From Candidatus Hydrogenedentota bacterium (GTDB lineage Bacteria; Hydrogenedentota; Hydrogenedentia; Hydrogenedentales; CAITNO01), in contig SKQZ01000066.1 in NCBI GenBank assembly GCA_007118765.1, positions 1 through 13,240 of the forward strand: a stretch of DNA of 13,240 nucleotides, read 5' to 3'. This document shows, piece by piece, positions 5,902 to 13,240 of this stretch. The stretch's first letter is position 1, and each line of letters begins with the position of its first letter. The translations under genes and the position numbers were made by a program. Below the pieces are notes generated by a model. That model was not told where the DNA came from. It worked only from the letters and a program-made list of their open reading frames with translations, and did no database searches.

Positions 5902-8900
5902 TTATGTGTGATATTCCTGTAACGACAACAGCACGGGCTCGGTGGTGCGCATGGCTTCAATGGCAGCGACACCGGCACGCGCCGCCGCTAATGTTGTCAT
6001 GGTGGGCAGATGTCGTTCAAGCGCCGTCCGACGTATTGTCATCTCGTCTGTCTTCGCTTCCATGCCCAGGGGCGTGTTAATAATCCAGTCCACATCGCCG
6101 TTAATGATGCGGTCAATAATGTTCGGGCGTCCTTCGCCCACCTTATGCACCTCTTTCACGGGGATATCCAGCATGCGTAAACGCGCGGCGGTTCCGGCAG
6201 TCGCCATAAACTTAAAGCCCAGATCATGCAATGCCTGTGCAACATCCGCCACCTTGTCTTTGTCGCGGTCGTTTACGCTGAGGAATACCGTGCCTTTCAG
6301 CGGCAGATGGTTGCCCGCCGCAATCTGACTTTTGGCGAAGGCCATGCCCATGCTTGCGTCAATGCCCATTACCTCGCCCGTGCTGCGCATTTCCGGTCCG
6401 AGCAAGATGTCCACGCCGGGAAACTTGATGAATGGCAGCACAACTTCCTTGGCGGATACATGGGTGGGCGTCGGGTCTTCTGTGAACCCCAGTTCGACCA
6501 AGGTTTTGCCTGCCATCACGCGTGCCGCCAATTTTGCAAGTGGGACGCCGATGGCCTTGCTTACAAAGGGGATGGTGCGCGATGCGCGTGGATTCACTTC
6601 AAGCAGGAAAATGTCATTGTCCCGGATGGCGTACTGGATATTCATCAGGCCCACCACGCCCAACGTTTTCGCCAGTGCCCGGGTTTGTTCCCGCACCTGT
6701 TCAATAAGGGTTGGGTCCATGTCATAGGGCGGCAGGATACAGGCGCTGTCCCCCGAATGCACGCCCGCCTCTTCGATATGTTGCATGATGCCCGCCACCA
6801 CAACGGTTTCTCCGTCGGAGATGGCGTCCACATCGAGCTCAATGGCCGCTTCCAGGAATTTATCAATCAATATGGGGTGTTCGGGGGATGCTTCCACCGC
6901 ATAGGTCATATAACGTTCGAGCGCATTGCGGTCATACACAATTTCCATGGCCCGTCCGCCCAGCACAAAAGAGGGACGCACCACCACGGGATACCCAATG
7001 CGATCAGCAATTGCGGCGGCCTGTTCAAAAGACGTGGCGACATCGTTGGCCGGCTGTTTGAGTTTAAGGGTTTCCACCACCTCGCGGAACCGTTCGCGGT
7101 CTTCTGCCCGGGCGATGCTGTCGGGGCTCGTTCCGATTATGGGCGCCCCCGCCGCTTCAAGGCGTTCGGCCAGATTTAACGGTGTTTGACCGCCAAACTG
7201 CACAATGACGCCAACCGGCTTGACCCGGTCGATGATGTTCATGACATCTTCAAAAGTAAGGGGCTCGAAGAAGAGGCTGTCCGAAGTGTCGTAGTCAGTG
7301 GAGACTGTTTCGGGGTTACAGTTCACCATAATGGTTTCAAAGCCGTCGTCTTTTAACGCAAACGCGGCATGAACGCAACAATAGTCAAACTCAATGCCCT
7401 GTCCGATACGGTTCGGGCCGCCGCCCAAAATAACAATGCGCTTGTTGTCGCCGAGTCGCGTTTCGTCTTCGCCATCGTAGGAAGAGTAATAGTAGGGCGT
7501 GTATGCCTCAAATTCAGCGGCGCAAGTATCCACCAGCCGATATCCGGGCACTATGTTTAGCTCATTTCGTTTTGTACGCACCTCTTGTTCCGTGCATTGC
7601 CACATATGGGCGATTTGCACATCGGAAAACCCGTGTTGTTTCGCCTGCCGTAAAGCGTCGGCATCAGCGTTCTGTCCGAGGGCTCGCAGTTCCTCTTCGG
7701 CCCGAACAATCTCTTGTAATTGGCGGATAAACCACGGGTCATACCACGTTGCCTCGTGTATTTGTTCGAGGGTTGCGCCCTTGCGCAGCGCCTCCGTAAC
7801 CTGATACAGCCGTTCGCGGTTCGGTGTGCGCATGCGTTGCAACAGTTCCTCAAGGCTTAAACGCGTTTCAGCAGCCGCTCGCTTATCACAGCCCAACCCG
7901 GCACGGCCTGTTTCAAGCCCGCGTATGGCCTTTTGCACGGATTCTTTGAAGGTACGTCCAATGCTCATGGTCTCGCCAACGCTTTTCATCTGCACCGTGA
8001 GCATATCCTGTGAACCCGGGAATTTCTCAAATGCCCAGCGCGGTATCTTGGTTACCACATAATCAATGGTAGGCTCAAAAGACGCGGGTGTTTCGCGGGT
8101 GATGTCGTTGCGAATCTCATCCAGCGAATATCCCACCGCCAATTTGGCCGCAATCTTGGCGATGGGGAAGCCGGTGGCTTTGGACGCCAGGGCCGAGCTG
8201 CGCGATACGCGCGGATTCATTTCTATCACCACCATGCGGCCGGTTTTCGGACACACGGCAAATTGTACGTTAGACCCGCCCGTGTCAACGCCTATCTCGC
8301 GCATAATGGCCACGGATGCGTTGCGCATGGCCTGGTATTCCTTGTCGGTGAGGGTTTGCGCGGGGGCAACTGTGATGCTGTCGCCCGTATGCACTCCCAT
8401 GGCGTCAAGGTTTTCAATGGAACAGACAATTACCACGTTGTCGTTGAGGTCGCGCATGACCTCCAGCTCATACTCTTTCCAGCCGATGACCGATTCTTCT
8501 ATAAGCACTTCCGTGATGGGACTGGCATCAAGTCCGTAACGCACGGCATATTCGAACTCATCCTTATTGAAGGCCAGCCCCGCGCCCGAACCGCCCAAAG
8601 TAAACGCGGGCCTGATGACGGCGGCGTAGTTTACTTCCGCGCCAAAAGCGCGCGCCTCTTCCAACGAGTGCACCACCTGGCTTCGAGGCACATCCAGGCC
8701 GATTCGCTCCATGGCCTCCTTGAACAGGCCGCGGTCCTCGGCCTTTTTAATCGGGCCCAGCCGTGCGCCAACAAGTTCGCAGCCGTATTTGTTGAGGATG
8801 CCCTGCTCCGCCAATGCCACGGAAAGATTCAGGCCCGTTTGGCCGCCTACGGTGGGCAATAATGCGTCGGGGCGTTCGCGATCAATGATGCGCTCAAGGA

Positions 8901-9117
8901 ACTCAACGGTCAAGGGTTCAATATAGACGCGTTCAGCGGTTTCCGGATCGGTCATGATGGTGGCCGGATTGCTATTGGCCAGCACCACCGAATACCCTTC
9001 TTCCCGCAGCGCCTTGCATGCCTGGGTGCCGCTGTAGTCAAATTCGCAGGCCTGACCGATAACAATAGGCCCGCTGCCGATTAAGAGAATCTTTTTGATG
9101 TCTGTTCGTTTGGGCAC
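5902..9117 (-). CDS. carB: Carbamoyl-phosphate synthase large subunit
   Basis: CarB makes carbamoyl phosphate from bicarbonate, ammonia (channelled from the glutaminase subunit CarA) and two ATP, for pyrimidine and arginine synthesis in the cytoplasm. The 1071-residue product matches the usual length (about 1073 in E. coli) and shows the duplicated synthetase halves. The first opens with PKRTDIKKILLIGSGPIVIG and carries NPRVSRSSALASKATG; the second opens with RIVILGGGPNRIGQGIEFDY and carries EVNPRASRTIPFVSKA. A C-terminal MGS-like allosteric domain occupies roughly the last 140 residues. I chose the GTG at 9117 because it starts exactly at the conserved PKRTDIKK and has AGGGA nine bases upstream; a GTG 14 codons further up (9159) has a poorly placed RBS. 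greA lies 76 bases upstream on the same strand with no terminator between, so they are probably co-transcribed. carA is not in the window. Confidence 0.97.
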   Translation of the reverse strand: MPKRTDIKKILLIGSGPIVIGQACEFDYSGTQACKALREEGYSVVLANSNPATIMTDPETAERVYIEPLTVEFLERIIDRERPDALLPTVGGQTGLNLSVALAEQGILNKYGCELVGARLGPIKKAEDRGLFKEAMERIGLDVPRSQVVHSLEEARAFGAEVNYAAVIRPAFTLGGSGAGLAFNKDEFEYAVRYGLDASPITEVLIEESVIGWKEYELEVMRDLNDNVVIVCSIENLDAMGVHTGDSITVAPAQTLTDKEYQAMRNASVAIMREIGVDTGGSNVQFAVCPKTGRMVVIEMNPRVSRSSALASKATGFPIAKIAAKLAVGYSLDEIRNDITRETPASFEPTIDYVVTKIPRWAFEKFPGSQDMLTVQMKSVGETMSIGRTFKESVQKAIRGLETGRAGLGCDKRAAAETRLSLEELLQRMRTPNRERLYQVTEALRKGATLEQIHEATWYDPWFIRQLQEIVRAEEELRALGQNADADALRQAKQHGFSDVQIAHMWQCTEQEVRTKRNELNIVPGYRLVDTCAAEFEAYTPYYYSSYDGEDETRLGDNKRIVILGGGPNRIGQGIEFDYCCVHAAFALKDDGFETIMVNCNPETVSTDYDTSDSLFFEPLTFEDVMNIIDRVKPVGVIVQFGGQTPLNLAERLEAAGAPIIGTSPDSIARAEDRERFREVVETLKLKQPANDVATSFEQAAAIADRIGYPVVVRPSFVLGGRAMEIVYDRNALERYMTYAVEASPEHPILIDKFLEAAIELDVDAISDGETVVVAGIMQHIEEAGVHSGDSACILPPYDMDPTLIEQVREQTRALAKTLGVVGLMNIQYAIRDNDIFLLEVNPRASRTIPFVSKAIGVPLAKLAARVMAGKTLVELGFTEDPTPTHVSAKEVVLPFIKFPGVDILLGPEMRSTGEVMGIDASMGMAFAKSQIAAGNHLPLKGTVFLSVNDRDKDKVADVAQALHDLGFKFMATAGTAARLRMLDIPVKEVHKVGEGRPNIIDRIINGDVDWIINTPLGMEAKTDEMTIRRTALERHLPTMTTLAAARAGVAAIEAMRTTEPVLLSLQEYHT

Positions 9118-9193
9118 GTATCCTGATCCCTGTTGGTTTACTGGCGTTTTTTGCCGCACGTTCCCCGCTCGTGTGGGTTTTCGACCAGTGTTA

Positions 9194-9667
9194 TTAGTAG
9201 CTGATTTCCAAAATCTTAAAGTTCATGCTGCCGCCCGGCGTTTGTGCCGTCACCTGTTCCCCCACGGCACGGCCCATCAGTGCATTGCCCACCGGCGACT
9301 GTGCCGAAATCTTGCCCACCGTGATGTCCGCTTCTGCGGGCCCGACCAGCATGAAAGTAACCTCACTGTTGGTTTTCAAGTTCAAGACCCGCACGGAAGC
9401 GCCCAGATAAGCTTTGCTGGTGTCGCGCTCCTCGTTTTCGAGTATCACGGCACGGGCAATTTTGTCTTCAAAGTCGCGTATTTTGGCATGTACCATGGCC
9501 TGTTCTTCTTTGGCCGCATGGTATTCTGCGTTCTCGCTCAAATCGCCCAGACTGCGCGCCTGTTCAATTGTGGCCGCCACCACCAGACGATGTTCGCACA
9601 AGGCGGCGAGATCTGCTTTCATCTTTTCCAACCCTTCGGCGGTAATATAGAGGCGGTCGTTACTCAT
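9194..9667 (-). CDS. greA: Transcription elongation factor GreA
   Basis: GreA inserts into the secondary channel of stalled, backtracked RNA polymerase and stimulates cleavage of the RNA 3' end. At 157 residues it has the standard length (158 in E. coli). Residues 1-75 form the N-terminal coiled coil, with the acidic tip GDLSENAEYHAAKEE holding Asp42 and Glu45, equivalent to E. coli Asp41 and Glu44. The C-terminal FKBP-like domain includes GPAEADITVGKISAQSPVGNALMGR. The ATG at 9667 has AGG eight bases upstream. The frame ends in two consecutive TAA codons (9196-9191). It is followed by carB and preceded by repeat copy C, which lies between greA and the best upstream promoter, so the element may be transcribed as part of the greA leader. 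Confidence 0.97.
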   Translation of the reverse strand: MSNDRLYITAEGLEKMKADLAALCEHRLVVAATIEQARSLGDLSENAEYHAAKEEQAMVHAKIRDFEDKIARAVILENEERDTSKAYLGASVRVLNLKTNSEVTFMLVGPAEADITVGKISAQSPVGNALMGRAVGEQVTAQTPGGSMNFKILEISY

Positions 9668-9790
9668 GCGTTTAACCTGTGTGTTTGTGAATCGTTACGA
9701 GTGCCTTTTGCCCTGTGACGAACCATGCGTCTATTGTGAACATGCCCCGCAAGGCAAGGGCGGCAGGACAACATGTATCCGGGTACACAT

Positions 9791-9973
9791 TTAACCCGCA
9801 TATTTCACAAGATTTCTGTTACGCCTGCGAACCTTACACCATATCAGGCGCTTTGCTTGTCCGCCGACTTCGACGTGTAATAACACGCTGTCAGCCGGCG
9901 GCCTGCGCAAAACACCTGCTCTGGCGCAATCTTCACAGGCTCACGACAAAACCTGATGAAATATCCGGGTTAA
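9791..9973 (+). mobile_element. MITE-like repeat, copy C (175-bp element with TTAA duplication)
   Basis: The element runs 9795-9969 and is flanked on both sides by TTAA (9791-9794, 9970-9973), a clean 4-bp target duplication of the YTAR type. Its terminal inverted repeats match those of copy B. The left hairpin is CGCCTG/CAGGCG (9822-9850): relative to copy B one T-A pair has become C-G, changed on both arms, while the outermost pair is lost. The central hairpin (about 9861-9901) keeps the CGTGT/ACACG stem with loop AATA instead of CTTA. Short spurious peptides can be translated from it (the ending TKPDEISGL recurs in all copies), but none has an independent start. YTAR duplications are typical of some IS5-family elements, so a related transposase elsewhere may mobilise it. 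Confidence 0.88.
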
Positions 9974-9981
9974 TCGTCGGA

Positions 9982-10010
9982 AGTATACCAGAAATAGGCA
10001 GGCGTGAAAA
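9982..10010 (-). promoter_or_regulatory. Extended -10 promoter reading through repeat copy C into greA
   Basis: On the minus strand: TTTTCA (10010-10005), a 17-base spacer and TATACT (9987-9982) preceded by TGG, giving an extended -10. It lies just after the methyltransferase stop codon. Transcription would start near 9975, at the edge of repeat copy C, and continue through it to greA about 300 bases on. No better promoter was found between the repeat and greA (9668-9790). Confidence 0.45.
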
Positions 10011-10017
10011 ACCGCGG

Positions 10018-10947
10018 CTAGGCTGTGCGTAGGGCGATCATTTTTATGCCGTGACCGCCTCCGGTCGCGCGAGACATAAAATAAACCAAGGCCAGGGCGG
10101 CGTTTACCAGGAGGCCGTGATTCAGTTCGGCCATGCGAAACGTGCGCCATGGCAACGGGTCGGGTGCGACGGCTATCACCTCAAACCCGGTTTCTTCGAG
10201 CAACATGCGCAAGCCGGATTCGGTAAAGAAATAGATGTGTTCGGCATGGTAAATTGTTTGTACCGCCTTCTTATAGCGTCCCGCCGTGAGCCGATAACTC
10301 ATGTCGGCAATGCGGAAGAACGGCGATGTCAGCAAGGGTGTGCGCAGAAAAAGAATGCCCTGCGGTTTTAGCAGAGTATGAAGCGTGTCAAGCGCGGCGG
10401 CCGCATCGTGAAAGTGTTCAATAACATCCATCAGCGTGACGGCGTCAAAAGCGTTTTCACCAAAACGATCCGCGGCGGCGGCAACATCACCGTGACAAAG
10501 ATGTGTTGCGTTGAAATGCTCTTGGGCCGCATTGCAGGCCTCGGAAGACACATCACATCCAAACGGATCAAACCCGGCGGCAACCAGTTCGGCCATCATC
10601 AGGCCGGTGGAACATCCCACGTCAAGCACGCGTCCATCGCGCAAAAAAGTTTGCAGAAACCGGACACGGTCCGCCAGTTTTATCTTGTGCGCCGCCGCCA
10701 TTTCGGGGGCGCCGTCGCCGTAAAACTGTTGATACCCGTTATCATGCAACTGAGTCAGTGTTTCAGGCGGCGGGGGCAGCCGAAACCGTGTTCCCGAAAC
10801 GGGACACTCAAAAATCTGAACGCATGTTGTGGGCACCCCGCAGGAAGAATACACCGGTGCGTCACTTTCGAAGTCATACACCAGCCGGGGCGTTTGCTGT
10901 CGTAACGATGGGATGGGACTGGCAGGGATGGCGTTTTCACCGCTCAT
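10018..10947 (-). CDS. Class I SAM-dependent methyltransferase
   Basis: This 309-residue cytoplasmic methyltransferase is of the UbiG/Methyltransf_23 type. The SAM-binding motif I is VLDVGCSTG (107-115), followed by the acidic residue of FGCDVS (Asp132) and the DAVTLMDVIEHFHD block (168-181), which usually precedes a KPQGILFLRTP strand. The N-terminal 60 residues hold scattered cysteines (Cys36, Cys42, Cys48) where relatives often have a zinc-binding CxxC pair; here the pairs look degenerate. The ATG at 10947 overlaps the upstream TGA as ATGA and has GGGGAA eight bases upstream, implying translational coupling with the YfhO-like gene; a start at 11088 would overlap that gene by 145 bases and is rejected. 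Relatives often act on glycans, quinones or lipid-linked intermediates. Given the partner gene, an envelope glycan substrate is a reasonable guess but unproven. Confidence 0.88.
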   Translation of the reverse strand: MSGENAIPASPIPSLRQQTPRLVYDFESDAPVYSSCGVPTTCVQIFECPVSGTRFRLPPPPETLTQLHDNGYQQFYGDGAPEMAAAHKIKLADRVRFLQTFLRDGRVLDVGCSTGLMMAELVAAGFDPFGCDVSSEACNAAQEHFNATHLCHGDVAAAADRFGENAFDAVTLMDVIEHFHDAAAALDTLHTLLKPQGILFLRTPLLTSPFFRIADMSYRLTAGRYKKAVQTIYHAEHIYFFTESGLRMLLEETGFEVIAVAPDPLPWRTFRMAELNHGLLVNAALALVYFMSRATGGGHGIKMIALRTA

Positions 10948-13240
10948 GTCGGGCTTTCCCCATTCTGTGTGGCGTCTCCCGCTGTCGCACGGTCGGGCAC
11001 GGGTGTTTTTCGCGCAAGAAACCGACAAACAAGTATCAGGGTTATTGTCAGGCACAACGCCAGTACGGATATCCAGAAAGCCTGCCATGTCAGTTCATGG
11101 TGAAACGCGAAGTAGACCCGATGTGTTCCCGGCGGGAGTACAATGGCCTTGAACTGTTCGTTGGCGCGCAGAATGGGTACGCGCTCGCCATCCACAAATG
11201 CGAGCCACCCCGGATACCATGAGTCCAAAAACGTTAGAATGCGGGGCTCTTCCAGCGGACCCACCTGCAAATCAACGGTGTTCGCACTTCTGTCCAGAAT
11301 CCGAATCAGTCCATCTTCATCCTTCATATCTGATTTTAGTTGTATACGGCGAAACTCGAACGTACCCGGGCCCTTGTTCTCCACGGAAATGCGAATCTGC
11401 ATGGTCGGGAAATCAGGCAGGGGCACCTCCACAAACGCCGTGCGGTCGCCGGTGGGACGGATGTTGTGCCGAATGCCGTGTTCCGACCGGTCTGTGCCCG
11501 GTTCTTCTATCCATGTGTCAATCTGCGCATTGGCGGTGCTGGTGTAGTGATACAAAAGCGCGCTGTGTACGCCGCCCGCCGTTCCGGGGGGGAGTCCCGG
11601 CGCGTGTTCGGGCAGGGTGATGGTAATGGTGGCGCGGCTTGTATCGTCCCGCTGCAGGGGCCTGAGCAAGGTCGGCGGCACCGTAATATCCTCGCGTGTA
11701 TAGTCCGGCGAGATGGCGGAACGGGGCAGTGTGTTTTGTTCCACTTTTGGTATTGGCGCTGTCACGGGCGCGTCCAGGAACACGGTGGTGGCGCTGGGCC
11801 AATATGTGCGTTTGCTCGGCATGGGCCCAACCGCGTATTGCCTTGCGAGCCAGAAAGACCGTTTGAATACCATGTTGCCGCGCAGGTTTTCGCGGGTGGG
11901 CTCCCAATTTTGTACACCGCGAAAGGGGTGCCTTTCTCGGGGCGGCCCGCTGAGTATATCGCGTACGGCGCTAATGTGCAATGGGTCAACGCCATTCATG
12001 GCGAAGCGCAGCGAATACAGGAAACGATTGCATATCGGGTCATTTTCCCGGTAATTGGTGGTGGGTATGCGCACGTCTTCGCGCTTAATTTCTGCTAGGT
12101 CACGGATTTTGCGTCGTGCCATATATTGGACGTAGGTGTCGTTCCATGCGGCGGTTTCACTGAAAAGCAGCACTGGCAACAGAAACACCAGCACCAGCCG
12201 CACAGGCCTGGGGTAGGGGAGCACGCCGAGGGCGAGCATAAGGACCAGCCCCACCATCGGTATGAGCCACACGCCGCGATTTACTTCAATAAAAGTTATC
12301 TCTTCGAGCCATGTGTTCAACGGCGCAAGGCAAATGTACGCAAGCAACAACAGCACCGCCGCCCGCGCATAGGCGTGGCCTTTGTTTTGCATGGGAGCGC
12401 CGAGCGCATCCACGCCGTATCCGGCAAGCATGCTTAACGGCAACAGCCCGAAATCGTAGGCGCGGGAATAAGCTGACAACGAAAAAGGCGTCAGTTTTTC
12501 CAACAGTGCGCCCAATGGCAAGGGCGGGCCGAAACTGCACTCGAACAGAAGCAGAAACAGGCCAAGGAACAAGTAAACGTCCCGTCGCTTGTGATGGGTC
12601 AATCCGGCGAAAGCCAACAGCAGCGCAATGATGCCCGAATTACGGATGGTTTCCGCCTCATAGGACAACCCGGTGTAGACCACCAGTTTTTGATAAAACT
12701 CAAGGGGTGACCACGACCACAAGTCCGAATACTTGCTTGCCGGCTCGCCGGTGGTGCGCAACGTGAACGAGGCCAGCTCCCATGCGGGCAGCAGCAGTAC
12801 CGCAGCCAGCAGCGATCCCAAAATGAAAATCAACGCCATGGCAAGGCCGTTGTGCAGCCACGGCCGCAGCCATTCGCGCCATGTGCCGCCCCGGGCGCTC
12901 CAGTCCGTATTCAGAAGGAAATAGAAAAACGCATACACGCCCGCAACCAACCCCATCAGATTGATGATCTGTAAGAATCCGCCCAGAATGCTCAGACCGA
13001 GCACAAGCGCCCCGCACGATGCGTACACCATCTTCAACCAGAAGTCACGGGTATCAATGACGTTCTTAATTAGCAACAACAACAACGGCAGCCATGCGAT
13101 GGTTGTCATAATGTGGTATTCGCACATGCGCCGCACTATGAGGGCGCTGAATGCGAAGGCTACGGCAGCGGTTAGAGCGCCGGACAGGCTCAATTTATGG
13201 GCGCGTGCAAAGAGATAGGTGCAATAGGCCATAAAAATAA
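10944..13240 (-). CDS. YfhO-like multi-spanning membrane protein (5' end outside window)
   Basis: This large inner-membrane protein belongs to the YfhO family, whose members have a GT-C-like polytopic core and include enzymes that glycosylate envelope polymers (lipoteichoic acid in Firmicutes) from lipid-linked sugars. The visible 762+ residues begin in a membrane segment (YLFARAHKLSLSGALTAAV) typical of the family well after its N-terminus. No in-frame stop precedes the Met codon at 13232, so the true start and the first extracytoplasmic loop, which carries the catalytic acids in GT-C enzymes, lie beyond the edge. Several more membrane segments follow, then a large extracytoplasmic beta-rich region of about 300 residues, the family hallmark FLDSWYPGWLAFVDGERVPI near the end, and a final membrane helix (about 40 residues before the C-terminus). 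The gene overlaps the methyltransferase by 4 bp. The donor and acceptor cannot be told. Confidence 0.85.
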   Translation of the reverse strand, partial: IFMAYCTYLFARAHKLSLSGALTAAVAFAFSALIVRRMCEYHIMTTIAWLPLLLLLIKNVIDTRDFWLKMVYASCGALVLGLSILGGFLQIINLMGLVAGVYAFFYFLLNTDWSARGGTWREWLRPWLHNGLAMALIFILGSLLAAVLLLPAWELASFTLRTTGEPASKYSDLWSWSPLEFYQKLVVYTGLSYEAETIRNSGIIALLLAFAGLTHHKRRDVYLFLGLFLLLFECSFGPPLPLGALLEKLTPFSLSAYSRAYDFGLLPLSMLAGYGVDALGAPMQNKGHAYARAAVLLLLAYICLAPLNTWLEEITFIEVNRGVWLIPMVGLVLMLALGVLPYPRPVRLVLVFLLPVLLFSETAAWNDTYVQYMARRKIRDLAEIKREDVRIPTTNYRENDPICNRFLYSLRFAMNGVDPLHISAVRDILSGPPRERHPFRGVQNWEPTRENLRGNMVFKRSFWLARQYAVGPMPSKRTYWPSATTVFLDAPVTAPIPKVEQNTLPRSAISPDYTREDITVPPTLLRPLQRDDTSRATITITLPEHAPGLPPGTAGGVHSALLYHYTSTANAQIDTWIEEPGTDRSEHGIRHNIRPTGDRTAFVEVPLPDFPTMQIRISVENKGPGTFEFRRIQLKSDMKDEDGLIRILDRSANTVDLQVGPLEEPRILTFLDSWYPGWLAFVDGERVPILRANEQFKAIVLPPGTHRVYFAFHHELTWQAFWISVLALCLTITLILVCRFLARKTPVPDRATAGDATQNGESPT

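Noticed and set aside
6226..7179. Long plus-strand reading frame (317 codons) opposite carB
   Set aside because: It is antisense to a certain CarB coding region, has a His/Cys-rich composition typical of shadow frames, and has no ribosome binding site.
9118..9159. Upstream GTG start for carB
   Set aside because: The extra 14 residues are not part of the conserved family start and the RBS spacing is poor. The GTG at 9117 matches the family N-terminus.
9771..9788. Imperfect palindrome ATGTATCCGGGTACACAT beside repeat copy C
   Set aside because: Three of nine arm pairs fail; it is too weak to call an operator or a remnant repeat end.
10018..11088. Longer methyltransferase start at 11088
   Set aside because: It would overlap the YfhO-like gene by 145 bases. 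The ATG at 10947 with an ATGA overlap and good RBS is far more likely.
11340..12098. Plus-strand reading frame of 252 codons
   Set aside because: It is a shadow of the YfhO-like gene, which matches a known family throughout this stretch.
1..13240. CRISPR array, tRNA, rRNA, riboswitch or prophage signals
   Set aside because: No regularly spaced short repeats, cloverleaf sequences, rRNA motifs, classical riboswitch cores or phage genes were seen. The repeats present are dispersed and mobile-element-like.

Overview
The window comes from the chromosome of a bacterium with moderate, slightly G+C-rich composition and compact gene spacing. Promoters are sigma70-like, Shine-Dalgarno sites are clear, and the carB start is GTG. 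A GreA, a full-length CarB and inner-membrane proteins point to a free-living, probably Gram-negative organism. The mix (YfhO-like membrane protein, MpsC/DUF2294 protein, CLC with CBS and RCK_C domains, many copies of a small palindromic element) would fit an uncultured phylum known from metagenomes. I cannot place it from sequence alone.

Layout, left to right. Positions 1-67 are the right end of a short mobile repeat, which ends exactly at the stop codon of a minus-strand gene for a membrane protein with two RCK_C (TrkA_C) domains (68-1144). Upstream of that gene lie two small minus-strand ORFs (1338-1541 and 1560-1688). Each has a strong ribosome binding site, and the two are related to each other. 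A good minus-strand promoter (1793-1821) precedes them. A gene-free stretch follows, then two plus-strand genes, each with its own promoter: a DUF2294/MpsC-like protein (2105-2473) and a membrane-anchored endonuclease/exonuclease/phosphatase-fold hydrolase (2629-3585). Convergent to these is a CLC chloride channel/transporter with two CBS domains and a C-terminal RCK_C domain (3612-5630, minus). A second copy of the repeat (5703-5885) separates it from carB (5902-9117), which follows greA (9194-9667), all on the minus strand. A third copy (9791-9973) lies between greA and a methyltransferase gene (10018-10947). The methyltransferase start overlaps by 4 bp the stop of a large YfhO-like membrane protein gene that runs off the right edge (10944-13240).

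The genes form small units rather than one pathway: ion transport (RCK_C protein, CLC, possibly the MpsC-like protein), transcription elongation with pyrimidine/arginine precursor synthesis (greA-carB), and an envelope or glycan-modification pair (YfhO-like plus methyltransferase).

The most interesting items are: (1) a 175-bp MITE-like element with CCCGSATATTTCA inverted ends, YTAR (TTAA or CTAG) flanks, several hairpins and one apparently compensated base pair, found three times in 10 kb in the same orientation and always just after a gene's stop codon; (2) the pair of tiny paralogous proteins sharing the motif Q[LI]SNFQV; (3) a CLC protein whose gating glutamate (GREGP) is a lysine (GRKGP).
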